From Aphanomyces cochlioides (Eukaryota > Oomycota > Saprolegniomycetes > Saprolegniales > Verrucalvaceae), in the NCBI GenBank assembly GCA_019828595.1, contig JAHQRK010000002.1, forward strand, positions 1,240,001 through 1,304,000: a DNA stretch of 64,000 nt, in the 5' to 3' direction. The position numbers and the translations under genes are program-made. Below, piece after piece: positions 20,654 to 32,010 of the stretch (the first letter of the stretch is position 1; the number at the start of each line of letters is the position of its first letter). The notes under the pieces are model-generated. The model was not told the DNA's origin, made no database searches, and was given only the letters and a program-made list of their open reading frames with translations.

Positions 20654-22500
20654 GGACAACGCGGCGGTGCAAGTGCGTGCGCTTGATGTTGCGAGATGAG
20701 AAGTGATCCTTTCTTTGGATCAAGGTTGACGTGGACAATCATTTTGTCATGTCAACTTACCATCACTCGACCATCTTGTTGCAGTCGGCGATGGAAACTC
20801 CAAGTGAAAAACTGCGCGCCGTCCATGAGACCTCACTCCACAGCTTGTTACTGTACAAGTGCTTGCCTGGCTACGGGGGGGACACTCTTCTGCGTACAAG
20901 TCGCGAAGATAGGCGTCGGGTGTGCAAACGACAGAGTTGGCCTGGCGATTCCCCCTTGGAAGACATCTCACTGGCAACAACGTCGCCAGTGCGTCTTCCT
21001 TCATGCTCAGAACCTCGGGGCAGCGACGTGAATCGACAGGCCGCAGGTAAGTTTGTGCCTTCGTTCTCGCTACAGGCGCAATCTAACTGCACCCGTGCGA
21101 ACTGCAACGCTGTCGTGCCCCTACCAAACACCTGCAACGATGTAGGAAAGAAAGATCGTGCACATGAACGAGAACGCGAGAAAGGTGAAGAAGGATCGAT
21201 CGACGAAGCGAATCCAACGGGAAAGGAGGAGGACCGCAGAGTGTCTTGACATTGTTCCATGAACCCAATGTATGATGACAACAGTGGCGATGGATTCGTC
21301 GCTGGCCAGTTCGGAGGTCAGTTCTCCACGGTCGAGTGCACATCAATTGCGAGATGTGCTTGACTCCGTGCAGAAGATGAATCGCGACGAGTTCAACGAG
21401 CGCAGCGACTTGACGAATCGACGTTTGAGAGTTTACCCCAAGGGATGAGTGGACATTTGTCCTCGGCAATGTGGAAGTTGCGCTGCCTTGTTGGCATGAT
21501 CAATTGTTTGGTCGAGGGGATGAGCTGGCACTGGCCATTTTCCACCGAACTGATTTCACACGGCGATGCCAAGCAGGAAGAGCTTGCTGCATCCATGAGA
21601 AATCCATCGCTGCTCGAACGATGATATGAGTCCTGACCAGAATGGATGGATCACCACGAGAAGATGCCAGAGGAACTGCAATCGTATCGTAGATCCCAGC
21701 AGGATTCTCTCTCATGTCAAGAGCGATCCTACTGCCATCACCTCGACAGAAAGGAACCCACGAATAGATCGCGCAAACGCTAGGAGAGACCACGTCAGAG
21801 TCATCTCTCTGGTCTCGTTGCCACGACATGTACCGAGAGTTTGGTGCTCGAGAATCTCTATCTGGCCTTCAATCTCCACAGCGAGACAACTACCAGATGC
21901 ATCGTTCGCTCGATCAAGTCACCCATCGCAAGAGCAGGGAGATCTCGAGAGCAGGGAGATCCTCTCGGTGAACAAAGTCATTTAGGATGTACAATGGAGA
22001 TTCGATTCAAGTCGCGGTCGACTTATAAATAGGGGTTAAATAGTACGCTGGAGGTTGGTCGCGTCTTGTGGGTAGACGATCTTCGCCATGGAGCTCGATT
22101 GTTCCATATCTTGTCGTTTAGAAGGTTTCTCCCGTCATGGAGGAGAACCACGCGGTCGCTTTGGACATGTGAGTTGACGACAATGGCATACTTTGGTCGA
22201 GGGTGACATCCATTGCAGCATGTCGTTCGAGTGACGGACAGACCGCAGGCGGTGGGCCGAGCTCAAAATCGTCGTCCACGTGGAAGTTTGAGTAGATCAT
22301 CGAGCTAGACGTCGTGGCGGAGGTTTCATTCTTCAAGTCGTGGGTCATGGCGAACATGTTTGCCCGAGGCGCTGGATTTGATTGTGATCACACATGGGAC
22401 GCCACCGTCCGTCGACCAGACGGAACTGACCTGCACTCAATATTGCGACACGCTGATTGGTTCCTTCGAAATTTGAGCAACTTTTCTGCGATTTGATTGG
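20654..22500. other. Region without a confident gene
   Basis: Several open frames exist but none forms a convincing gene. A minus-strand frame at 21500-21829 (ENPAGIYDTIAVPLASSRGD) is START-like in texture only. A 79-codon ATG frame on the minus strand at 22118-22357 (NFHVDDDFELGPPPAVCPS) could be a first exon, but no spliced partner keeps frame. The two may be pieces of one decayed gene. Confidence 0.35.
22118..22357 (-). CDS. Short ORF, possible first exon of a decayed gene
   Basis: ATG at 22357, 79 codons, Ser/Thr- and Asp-rich, no domain recognised. Downstream frames on the same strand do not join cleanly. Chance coding cannot be excluded. Confidence 0.2.
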   Translation of the reverse strand: MFAMTHDLKNETSATTSSSMIYSNFHVDDDFELGPPPAVCPSLERHAAMDVTLDQSMPLSSTHMSKATAWFSSMTGETF

Positions 22501-24425
22501 CTAAAATTCAAAATTCACTAGACAAATAGGTGAGTTTGACGACCACACACCTCCGTCGCTCCAGGACATCTCGGTCGATTTGCTGCTCGGGCATGGATGG
22601 GAGATGGGCGGTTGGATTAGGACATGCGCATTGGCACGATAGTCATGAGCCTGCCACCAGTCCTGGAGTTGATACTGTACTTGTTGAGTTCCCGAGAAAT
22701 TTCTATGAGATTGACGAACATTTCGCAGGAGTATGCGTTTACTTCTCACAAGATATATCGGATTGGTAATCACATCCACCCATGTCCATTGTTTCAAGGC
22801 TCGACAGTACGCCAAAGAATGGCCAGGACAGCAATCTTTTGTCACTCGAATGAACGCATAGATATTGCGCACTTGTAGCTCCAGTCCCGGCAAGTCCAAG
22901 GCTGCCAAAGCGCGAATTATTCTCCTTGAGACGTATGCTATATGGAGAATGTATACTTCGCCCGCAGGACGAAAAATACTCATCCTGTTCGTCCCAAGGA
23001 TGGGGAAAGAACGCGATATCATCTATTCGACCTTCGTTGCATTGTCGCTGGTATGTTTTGGCATGAACATCCACGTTGTCGCGCGCGCAAGTCGTGCTTG
23101 GAAACCATGCGAAGCATGGTCGATTTCCAGAGTAGTGCAGCGGCGCACGCTAAAATAAAATAAGAAATATTAATCAATGATACAATTTTCAAGATATATA
23201 TGAATAAAATAATGCAGCATCTTGGAAAGTGATGATCCCAAGCAAGATATCAACGAGTGACCATCACTCAGATGAACAACATTGGACTCTGCACCTATTA
23301 TAGCGTAGACATTTTTAGACTTGATTAAAGTATTGCATGATGAGGTAAACATTGAGATGGCATCGACCGCTCCGTAAAAAGAATTGACCATGTCGACGGA
23401 CGTTGACATTAGCTTGAAGGACAGACATGAAGCGAATCATGGCCTCTTTGTCATTTTGGGTTTGGTGTAGCGTTGGACAGGATTACATAACGAGTGACTG
23501 GGAGCGTCAAGTGGAAACATGGACACAAGTGTGACTTCAATTTTGTGACCAGCCAATCAAAATCCTTCATTTTGAATTTTAGCCAATCATATGCAAGTGA
23601 TAGCTTGAATTCACTGGACATGAAAGTTGTCAAACGTCACAATTGAATTGGATCCAAAGATTAAAGATCGAAATGGCAATCGACATGTTGCAACACAAAT
23701 ACAATAAGGGGCAAGGAATGCCAAGCAACGGACACAGTAGAACACTGCTGGCCGCGCCTGCTTCACATCCCAAGCTCACACGACAAGCCGCCGTGGATTG
23801 CAAGCTCTCCGCTACTCTCTCACCATCGCCGCAACTCAACAAAGCGCTCAACTGGTTCTCTACTCCAGCTACCATCACATGTGTGCGCTAAGCGATGAAC
23901 ACCAAAGCCATACGCAACTCTTCATTAATGCTCCAAGCACCAAATGCCTTGGTGGTCCTTCAGACTCGAGTACGAAAGGTCAACCGACCTGTTAGCGGAT
24001 ACTGTAATAAAGAGGCCAGCGATACTTTCCAATGCATTCCAGTCGACTTCTGTCGTGTCATTTGTACTTCTCACGTCCGCTACACTTGTGGGATTGACTG
24101 TCGAGTGCATCGACAGTCTATACCGCAAAGAAAGTTGCCTTTAGCATTGCAAATGTCCAGTATATGTATATTTCACACTTTTGTAATGTCTCTATGATAA
24201 ATTCACAGGTAGTATATAATATGTCACCTATTTGCAATTAGTTGTTCATATTATCTAAATTTATTTTATTCCAAAAAATACCGTTATCACTATTGATAAT
24301 AAAATAAATTTCCCGATTTATTTATTTGACTGAGTTATTTAGTAGATATTTCGAGCGTGGTGAGCTATTTCAGAACTCACTCAGAGCCTGCTACCATCAT
24401 TGCGGCGCCATGCGCGGTGAAAGTG
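22501..24425. other. Region without a confident gene
   Basis: A minus-strand frame from ATG 22983 to 22501 (160 codons, with YCRALKQWTWVDVITNPIYLV) looks protein-like in part, but no family is recognised and neighbouring frames compete. The rest is AT-rich. Several ATTGGCT/AGCCAAT motifs with adjacent AAAATTCAAAATT-like phrases occur at 22494-22518 and 23549-23585. Nothing further supported. Confidence 0.35.
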
Positions 24426-25094
24426 ATGGACATGCCAGGATGGAGCAAGACGACATTATTCAAAATGTTCTCCATGTCTGCGATCCCTTCCATGCCTCCA
24501 GCGTGCGCTTTCCCACCAGCCGCTGCTCTTGAGAAGCCCGTGTTTGTCTTTGGCTGGAACAATTTCCTCTGTCCCATGACGTGGCTCCAACAGACGATGG
24601 CGGTCCATCCAAACCAGCTCCAGCATCCCAACCTGCGTCAATCGCTGGGTGATATCGACGCGTGCATTGCCAACGTCTTGAATCAGGCCAAGACGATGGC
24701 ATCGGCGGTCTTCGTTGTCTACGATGACTCGATGACGGTTCTGGAACAACTCTGCTCGAGCTTCTTTCCAAGATGCGCTGCGCTGTTTCGCGACCGAGAC
24801 GTTCTCCTAGTCCCGAACCGTCCTGACGTCATGGCTTCCATCTACTCGAACAACTTGGTGCCTGCCATGTCGACGCTCTTTCAACGACCGATCCATTTCG
24901 CCGTCTTTGGCTTGGACGCTCTCCGCGAGAGCTGCTCCAACATGCCCGCGCATGCTCTCGCGCTGTACAAACTCGTCTGCAGCGCCAAGTCGCAGCCCAA
25001 CTTGGAGCAGATCTACCACCAGTTGCAACTCCTCGGCCAGGGGCTTCTCGCTGTCGTCGCGAGCCATCCAAGCTCCATGAACATGTCGTTGTAG
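24426..25094 (+). CDS. HAD-like pseudophosphatase, copy 2
   Basis: 222 aa if started at ATG 24426; the in-frame ATG at 24465 fits the paralogue's length better. The motif FVFGWNNFLCPMTWLQQT is shared with the 20084-20653 protein, again without the aspartates expected in the HAD nucleophile loop. Conserved blocks continue with HPNQL, LRQSLGDIDACI, FVVYDDSMTVLEQLCSSFFPRC and the C-terminal LLGQGLLAVV. No introns. Conservation of the substituted motif in both copies suggests the non-catalytic form is maintained, for example as a binding or scaffold protein. The target is unknown. Confidence 0.62.
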   Translation: MDMPGWSKTTLFKMFSMSAIPSMPPACAFPPAAALEKPVFVFGWNNFLCPMTWLQQTMAVHPNQLQHPNLRQSLGDIDACIANVLNQAKTMASAVFVVYDDSMTVLEQLCSSFFPRCAALFRDRDVLLVPNRPDVMASIYSNNLVPAMSTLFQRPIHFAVFGLDALRESCSNMPAHALALYKLVCSAKSQPNLEQIYHQLQLLGQGLLAVVASHPSSMNMSL

Positions 25095-25411
25095 ACCATG
25101 GCTGTGTCAAACCTATTTATAATCTAAAGACATGTCCAAGACGTTGTCATACCATGCGATGCCCCCTTCAACAGCATACGATGGACGTTCAAAGCTCTTC
25201 CTTCGCTCCTTCCCTCGGCATTGAGTCTGCTTCCATGGCACTTCTCTGGCGGGATCCATCATGGTTGCGTCTCTGCGCGTCCGAGACGCCAAGCGGTTGT
25301 GTGTTTATTTCGGTCGACGACGGCGGTTGAGATGGCCAACAACTCATCGCGAGAGGTCATAATTAGATTGCCAGCGTCGTCACGCAAGCGCCGCACGACT
25401 GGTTGAGCAAC
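25095..25411. other. Leader region of the broken membrane-protein gene
   Basis: GC-rich and partly open in several frames. It probably includes the lost N-terminal coding part of the following pseudogene, but no continuous reading is recoverable. Confidence 0.35.
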
Positions 25412-26692
25412 ATGCACATCTTTGTGGCGCAAGCCAAGCCCCGCCAAGTCGTCGACTGGCATCTTCCATCCGTCGTCGTGAGCGCGCTCTTCCTTCATGC
25501 CGTTCGTCTACTACCTCAGCGACCCGATCGTTGTGTCGGAGGACTATACGATTCCATGGAAAGTCCTCGCGAATGACTCGACCGCGACGGCAGCGATGCG
25601 AGACCACGTCACGCAGCTCCTCGGCCCGACGGCGTACTACTCGAACCAAGGCATGGTGGCGTTCCGAGCGGTCTATCCATTGTCGTCGGCGTCAACCAAC
25701 TCGTGCACGCTGCCAGCCGTCTCGGACCTCCCAGGGTCGATCTTTTATCCGTAGAGAGTCCGCGACAACCTCACGGGCGCCATGTGCGCTCTCTCGCCGT
25801 TCCATGCGGCGTGGAACATCCACTACATGGGCTTCCCCGTCTCCATGTCGATGGTCTGGACGACGATCGTGGATGGCGTGACGACCGTCTACTACATCTT
25901 CAGCCCGATCAATCTCTCCATCTCGTGGTGCGTAGCGATGCTCTTCTGCCGCTTCACCTTGAGCGGCTACATCGTTCGACGGACGTGGCTCGACTACTAC
26001 GTCCATGTGCTGCGTCTGCAGTCTTGCAGCCGCGACGTCAAGGCCGACGTGACTGCCATCGTCGTAGGAGAGCCGACGAGTTTAATCTTGGCCAACAAAT
26101 GGGTCATCCTGGCGTTTGTCGCCGACTTGACGATCCATCCGACGGGCATGGGCGCGGCGACCGTGCGGCTCTTGTACGCCAAGGACACGTGGGCGTTCTG
26201 CCAAGGCGTGATCTACTTGAGCCGCTTCGTTTGGTTCTCGTATGCTGCGATCTGGCTCGGCAACGAGTGGACGCTCCGCCTCACATCCATCTCGACGTCT
26301 GCTTGCGCTTGGACAGTCACGATTGTCAACTTGGTCCTCGTCCGGAGCATTGGAGCCATGAACGTCGCGTCGTATGGCTTGTACTCTGTCATCCCATTTG
26401 CGATGGCGTTTGTGGCGGACATCGCTGGAAGCTGGTATCGGAGAGCCGCCACGAAGCCAAGCACGTGCCAGTCTCGACGCAGACGTCCAGGGAATGGAAG
26501 CAGTGGATCCTCTGGCGGCTCTATGGATGGCCATGTTCCAAGCCCAGCGCAGTCGGACCGCTCGATCGGCTCTTGGAGGTCGACCAGACGTACCAGCGCC
26601 ATCCGATGCTTCGTCAGGACTGCACGGACTGCTTCATCATCGACAAGACGACAGGAACGATGCACCAGCTCTGCTTGGCGTCGCGAAATTGA
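25412..26692 (+). pseudogene. Multi-pass transmembrane protein of an oomycete-type family, broken
   Basis: The readable blocks are, in order, VVDWHLPSVVVSALFLHA; YYLSDPIVVSEDYTIPWKVL with LLGPTAYYSNQGMVAF; CALSPFHAAWNIHYMGFPVS; INLSISWCVAMLF; VVGEPTSLILANKWVILAFV; several hydrophobic helices; and a C-terminal YGWPCSKPSAVGPLDRLLEV...TDCFII. These resemble large membrane-protein families I associate with water moulds; the function is unknown. The frame shifts near 25500 and near 26445, and a TAG at 25752-25754 lies in frame between two conserved blocks. No GT-AG intron explains these breaks. Either a recent pseudogene or several sequencing errors. Confidence 0.7.
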
Positions 26693-26849
26693 TGGCCAGA
26701 TCGAGTTGCGCCGATGAAAGACGACCAGAAGAGCGGCGGCGAGGCCGTCAGTCGGCTCCGTTTCGCCAGCATGGGCGGTGTGCAGACTGAGGAGCCGCTG
26801 GCGTCGTGGGTGAGCCTCCAGTAAAGCACAACACGACTGCAAAGCTTCA

Positions 26850-28543
26850 TTACGTCGTCGCTGCTGGCTCAACTTTGACTTCTAATCGCACGGGCTGCAC
26901 GGTGATGCCATTGTGTCGGTGGCGCAGGTCTGCTTGGGGCGTCAGTTCAAAGTCCAACTGGCCGACGAGCGTCGCGATGATCATTTGCATTTCCGTGAGG
27001 GCGAACCGCTGGCCGATGCAGTTCTTGCTCCCCGCGCTGAACGGCATGTAGATGTAAGCGTGGCTTTTCCCGCCACGGAGAAGCGCGTCCGCCTGCCATG
27101 CCGCCGAGCCTTCTAGGAATCGCTCGGGAATAAATTGATCCGCGGCCGTCCAGAACTTTGGATTGCGGTGCATCGCCGCCATGCAAAACATCATGGACGT
27201 GCCCTAGACATTTCCATCATGCGCCGAGCGTCAGGAGAGCCAAATGGACCTTAGCAATCGAAATCGTCGAGCCATTCGACATTGGGAAAGCGTCGTCGTG
27301 CTCCGCGACGCGGTAGACCATCGTATCGATGACAGAATTCAAGCGCAAGGACTCTTGGATCACGGCGAGCGTGTACATGAGCTCGGTTGGATCGAGGCAT
27401 TGTCCTTCCGCGTGGTGGCTGGCTTTGACTCGGCGGTACTCGTCGCGGATTTGTGCGGCGACGGCGGCGAGGACCCAGGAAAGCGCCGAGCTCGTGGTTT
27501 CATGGCCAGCGGAGACAAACGTCATGGTATGGACGAGGGCTTCGTTGGTCGTGGCGTGAGGAAGGATCAAGTCGAGCAAATCCTGCGGCGCTTCTGTCGC
27601 ATTCGAGTCAAGCTTGTGGCGGATGACGTCGAGCATGACTTGCTTGAGCACTTGGTGCGCCTCGCGGCGGCGGATGAGCGCAGGCAGTGGAAACTTGCTA
27701 AAGCCAGGAATCATAAACATGCCGATGAGGAAGCCAGTGCCCAATTCGATCTGGTAGTCGTTGTACGCTGCCAAAGCATGAGGATAGCGCTCAAAGTCAA
27801 AGCCGAATGCCGACAAGCCGACGATTTGCAGCGTCAGTTCTCGAAAGACTACGAGCGAGACGCGTGGGAAAGAGAGAGAGGAGATCGATCGTACCGAGAG
27901 CCATGTCGAGAGGAGCCGTGGACGTCTTTAAACGATCGCAGCAGCGCTGGGTTTGGAGTGCAAAGACGTCGAGGAAGGATATAATGTGATTCGACGTGAA
28001 GAGAGGATTCAAGAGCTTGCGGTAGTGGTCATGGAGCGCTCCATTCTAGCTTATGAGGCCAACGCCAAAGACCATGTCCTACACAACATCAGCAAGGACT
28101 TCAAGAGTTAATCAGCACCGCAAAGAGCGCTTCCATCGTCGAGTCGCGGGGATAATTAGCGCCATTCGTTGCGAGGACGTACTGGATGGCCTTTGGATCA
28201 GTGAGAAGGATGACATGGGAGAAGAGTTCTCGAAAGTAGACTGCGCCGCCGTATTGCTTGACCCACGACAGGAATGGCTCAGGGTACGGGATAGAGCTCT
28301 TCCACTGGGAGACGCTTCCGAGGGTTTCCATGGTACATGAACATGACAAGTGAGGATCGTTCGATGTGGCGACACTTACATGTGGCCTAGAATGAAGTTG
28401 GGAGAAGGTGGTCCTGGAACATGCCGACGCGTTGATGGTTTTGACAAGTACTGAACGAGGAATACGCCAGCAATCGCTGCCAATGCAGTGGCAGCCGCCG
28501 CCGCAGCTAGCTCAAAGGATGGCGCTTGGCTTCCGATCAGCAT
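26850..28543 (-). pseudogene. Cytochrome P450 with an in-frame stop
   Basis: Starts at ATG 28543 with a membrane anchor (about residues 10-30) and a proline-rich hinge (HVPGPPSPNFILGH). Introns at about 28100, 27896-27853 and 27240-27195 splice in frame. Diagnostic motifs are present: I-helix SAGHETTSSAL, K-helix ESLR, the PERF region, and the heme loop FSAGSKNCIGQRFA with the cysteine ligand. A TAG at 28046-28048 interrupts GVGLIS-NGALHDHYRKLLNP, a highly conserved stretch. The first intron near 28379 has a good donor, but the position where the frame resumes (before ETLGSVSQWK) lacks an AG. The enzyme would oxidise small hydrophobic molecules at the ER. Two defects argue for a pseudogene, though sequence error remains possible. 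Confidence 0.8.
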
Positions 28544-29167
28544 GCCACTTCTTGAGCAATCCAATAGAATTGTTGCTGGGAGGGACTTGACGGGGTTCGA
28601 CTGTAACTCTCCTTCACGCCCAAAGAAACAGCAGCAACACCACGATGATCCCAAGCCGCCATGGTGATGAGATCTTTCTAGATGAGGAAGAGTACATGAA
28701 GGCAAATGGAGACTCCTTGACCGCTCATAGTGCGCGTTTCCAAATGCACGGAGTCTGGCATTCCGCACTTATGGATGATTCAAAATCTTACAGGGGATTC
28801 CCTTGATGTACGGAGACGGCCGTGAGAATCATATTTCACCTTCTCTGCAGTCAGGCGAGTCGGCATTCCACGGAGAAAGCCGCTCCGGCCCATAGGGTTG
28901 CAGACAAAGACGACAGAACGACATGGCAAGTGTGAGATGAAGAAAATTTCACAAAGTCAAATGTCTATACTGTTTAAAATTGATTTTAAATAATGATATA
29001 TTCCACTATTATAGTATTTTAAAAAGGATCATAAATATTGTATTTCTATCTGCTATGCTTTTATCCCATATTAAATGGAAATTGTAAAATTCAAATGTTT
29101 TATTACTAATTTCAAACACATTTCAAATATATCGCCAACCATTACATCTCCCACTTTGCGGCTGACG
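28544..29167. other. Divergent intergenic region between P450 and cyclophilin genes
   Basis: Non-coding, AT-rich towards 29168. Presumably contains the promoters of both neighbours. No palindromic CCGG motif was seen here. Confidence 0.45.
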
Positions 29168-30003
29168 ATGAACACGGCAAACCGGCGCGGCCAACATGAG
29201 CCCAACTACACCAAGTACATCATGGGTGCCCTGGCGACGTTGATGGTGGTGTACTTCATTTGGATGCAGCGAGCGTTTGCTCCATCTTCGCCACTCTTGA
29301 AAGCTACGGCCGAGGAAGGCAAGGAGACTGAACTGGCCGCGGCCGTCGCCTCGACGACCAAACCATCCGTGGTGCGCTCTTGGACGCGTAGACCTGGTCG
29401 ACGATATGTGTGGATTGATGTTGAAATTGATGGCGTTGCTGCTGGCCGTGTGACTGCCGAGGTACCTTCACTAGTGCCTAACAAGTCGCTGATTTCGTTC
29501 TCTGTAGCTCTACATGGACATTGTGCCAGCAACCGCGGAAAACTTTCGTGGACTCGTCACGGGCGACAATGCTCTCGGATATACGTACAAGGGCTCTAAG
29601 TGCCATCGCATCATCACTGGATTCATTGTCCAATGTGGTGACTATGAAACAGGCAAGGGATACGGCGGCAAGAGCATTTATGGCGGCAAATTCGGTTCCA
29701 ATCTAGCTGCTATCGCCTAAGCTTACTGTCGTTGCTCTAGATGACGAAAAGGCCGGTCTTCAGCTCAAGCACGACAAGCGATACGTCCTTCAAATGGCAA
29801 ATGCCGGCCCCAACACAAATGGCGCTCAATTCTGCTTCATGCTCGGCCCTGCTCCGCATCTCAATGGCCACCACGTCGTCTTTGGTGAAGTTGTTGAAGG
29901 TTTTGCCGTCGTGGACAAGATGGAATCGTCCGGAGTCAAGGAAGATGGCATCATGCTCAACCACAATGTTGTCCTCAAAGATGGTGGCGAAATCTTTGAT
30001 TAA
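29168..30003 (+). CDS. Membrane-anchored cyclophilin (peptidyl-prolyl isomerase), copy 1
   Basis: Exons 29168-29461, 29508-29694 and 29741-30003 give 247 aa. A single transmembrane segment lies at about residues 18-35 ([16 protein letters not shown]), indicating a type II protein with its isomerase domain in the secretory lumen. The cyclophilin fold follows: [60 protein letters not shown]. The catalytic Arg (CypA Arg55) and Gln63 are present. The positions of CypA Phe113 and Trp121 carry Cys and His, predicting poor cyclosporin binding. Both introns sit at the same places and phases (0 and 1) as in copies 2 and 3. Confidence 0.92.
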
Positions 30004-30104
30004 TACCAGATTAAACCAATCAATATCGAGATTTTTATGTTTATTTTAGCAAATCAAAATCTCTAAAAATTTGAATAATAGCCAATCAAATAATTTGAAT
30101 TTAA

Positions 30105-30957
30105 ATGAAGAAGACATTTTTGAACATGATCTGGAATGCCAAGCAGTCATACTTGGCACCGGGTCGGAGTTCTTCCGCTGGGAATGCGCTCAAGATCACA
30201 GTCTTATCAGTGGTTGCAATCACAGTTCTCTATTTTATCTCAATGCAAAGGATGTTTGTCGCGACATCGACGCAGTGGCCACTCTCTGCGTCTCTTCAGT
30301 CCGAAGTCAATCTCAGAGGTCATGTCCAAACGACTATCACGACACGAAACTGGAAGCGAGTGCTTGGCAGACGATACGTATGGATTGACGTGGCTATTGA
30401 CGATGTTCCAATTGGACGCCTCGTTGCTGAGGTACCGTTGAAACCCTGCAACCCTGCTATAATTGACCTGACTAGCTGTTTATGGACAAGGTGCCAAAGA
30501 CTGCTGAGAATTTTCGAGCATTGGTCACAGGTGACAACCAGCATGAATGGAGCTACAAGAATTCAAAGTGCCATCGAATTCTCAAAGGATTTATCGTTCA
30601 ATGCGGAGCTTATAACTCGCAAGGCGGCACGAGCATTTACGGCAAAGACTTCGGTAGACATCACTCGCTATGCAGTTTATAAGTTTTCATTTAGAGGACG
30701 AGCAAACCGGGTTGGAGCTGACGCACAGCAAGCGATATATTCTTCAGATGGCAAATGCGGGCCCGAATACGAACGGTGCGCAATTCTGCTTTATGCTTGG
30801 GCCAGCCCCCCATCTGAACGGTCACCATGTCGTTTTCGGAGAAGTCGTCGATGGATTCTCTGTGGTTGACCGCATGGAGGAGGCTGGAGTACCAACAGAC
30901 GACGACAAACTTACCCACTCAGTCGTCTTGGTCAACGGCGGCGAGATATTTGATTAA
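30105..30957 (+). CDS. Membrane-anchored cyclophilin, copy 2
   Basis: Exons 30105-30431, 30476-30653 and 30695-30957 give 255 aa. The transmembrane segment is near residues 30-46 ([15 protein letters not shown]). The isomerase domain keeps [13 protein letters not shown] and [15 protein letters not shown]. The exon 2 loop is three residues shorter than in copies 1 and 3 ([12 protein letters not shown]). Only 101 bp separate it from copy 1, so its promoter is very short and AT-rich with an AGCCAATCA box near 30080. Trp121 equivalent is again His. Confidence 0.92.
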
Positions 30958-31011
30958 CTGTAAATTCTTCATGTGTGTCTGTTGTTGTTGCTCGTCCCAT
31001 CGTAGCAAGTG

Positions 31012-31045
31012 CACATTCGGATAAATACACAATTATCCGGATATG
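31012..31045. promoter_or_regulatory. TTATCCGG palindrome upstream of cyclophilin copy 3
   Basis: CATTCGGATAAATACACAA and ATTATCCGGATATG form an inverted CGGATAA/TTATCCG pair, 75-110 bp before the start codon at 31121. The same motif also lies downstream of copy 3 (31976-31999). Confidence 0.4.
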
Positions 31046-31120
31046 AGATAATTCTCTATAAATTTATACTGTTGAGGTGATTTGCATCAAAGCCCGTTAT
31101 AACTTATTTTCCAGGTTATC

Positions 31121-31925
31121 ATGGGAGACCGAATGCGCGGCAAAGACACAGTGTTCATAATATACCTTGTGGCTGGCCTCTCGTTGATTGTCGTCTTCTT
31201 CATGGCTACAATGCAGGATAATGCCGTCAGCCAGGCAGCACCTGCAGCATCGCCAGCATTACTTGGGAAAGAGCCAGCATCAGAACCAGCACCAACTCTG
31301 GCCTCGAGAAATTGGACCAGACAGCGCGGTCGACGATATGTTTGGCTTGATGTTGCGATTGATGACGTGCCAATAGGTCGAGTTACCGTTGAGGTACGCA
31401 GTTAACATTGGCATGTTGTGAGCTCTCTTGCATAGCTGTACATGGACATTGTTCCGAAAACTGCTGAGAACTTTCGCGCACTCGTGACGGGTGACAATGC
31501 AGCTGGTGTGAGCTACAAGAAATCCAAGTGCCATCGCATTTTAAAAGGTTTTATCGTTCAATGTGGCGACTACGAATATGGCAAAGGCTATGGTGGGAAG
31601 AGCATTTATGGCGACACATTTGGTAAAATCTGTCCAATTTCACTCGAGCTCACTCCCAACAGAGGATGAAAAAGCCGGACTCGCGCTCAAGCATGACAAA
31701 CGATACATCTTGCAAATGGCCAACTACGGACCCGACACGAACAAGTCTCAATTCTGCTTTATGCTGGGACCAGCGCCTCACTTGAACGGCCATCATGTCG
31801 TGTTTGGCCAAGTTGTCGACGGTTTCTTCGTGATCGACGAAATGGAAGCTTCTGGCGTCCAAATGGATCAAGATGAGCTCACGCACAAGGTCATTCTTGT
31901 CGACGGCGGCGAAATCTTCGACTAA
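31121..31925 (+). CDS. Membrane-anchored cyclophilin, copy 3
   Basis: Exons 31121-31393, 31436-31622 and 31663-31925 give 240 aa. The transmembrane segment covers about residues 8-28 ([19 protein letters not shown]) and is followed by an Ala/Pro-rich stalk. The isomerase domain has [40 protein letters not shown] and HHVVFGQV. All three copies end in DGGEIFD and share intron phases, proving tandem duplication. The N-terminal anchors have diverged far more than the enzyme domain. Confidence 0.92.
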
Positions 31926-32010
31926 TACAGCGCAAGCCGTCACGATCGTCGCTTCGTCTGGCAGAACTACAATTCGTACGGATAAATACATCCGGATAAA
32001 ATACAAATTA

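Noticed and set aside
7685..28048. Possible stop-codon reassignment, since in-frame TAA/TAG occur in the MULE transposase, Helitron fragment, membrane protein and P450
   Set aside because: Intact genes in the same window end in TAA, TAG and TGA (for example GCN5, PGAM, APRT), and the affected genes also have frameshifts or truncations, so ordinary decay explains them.
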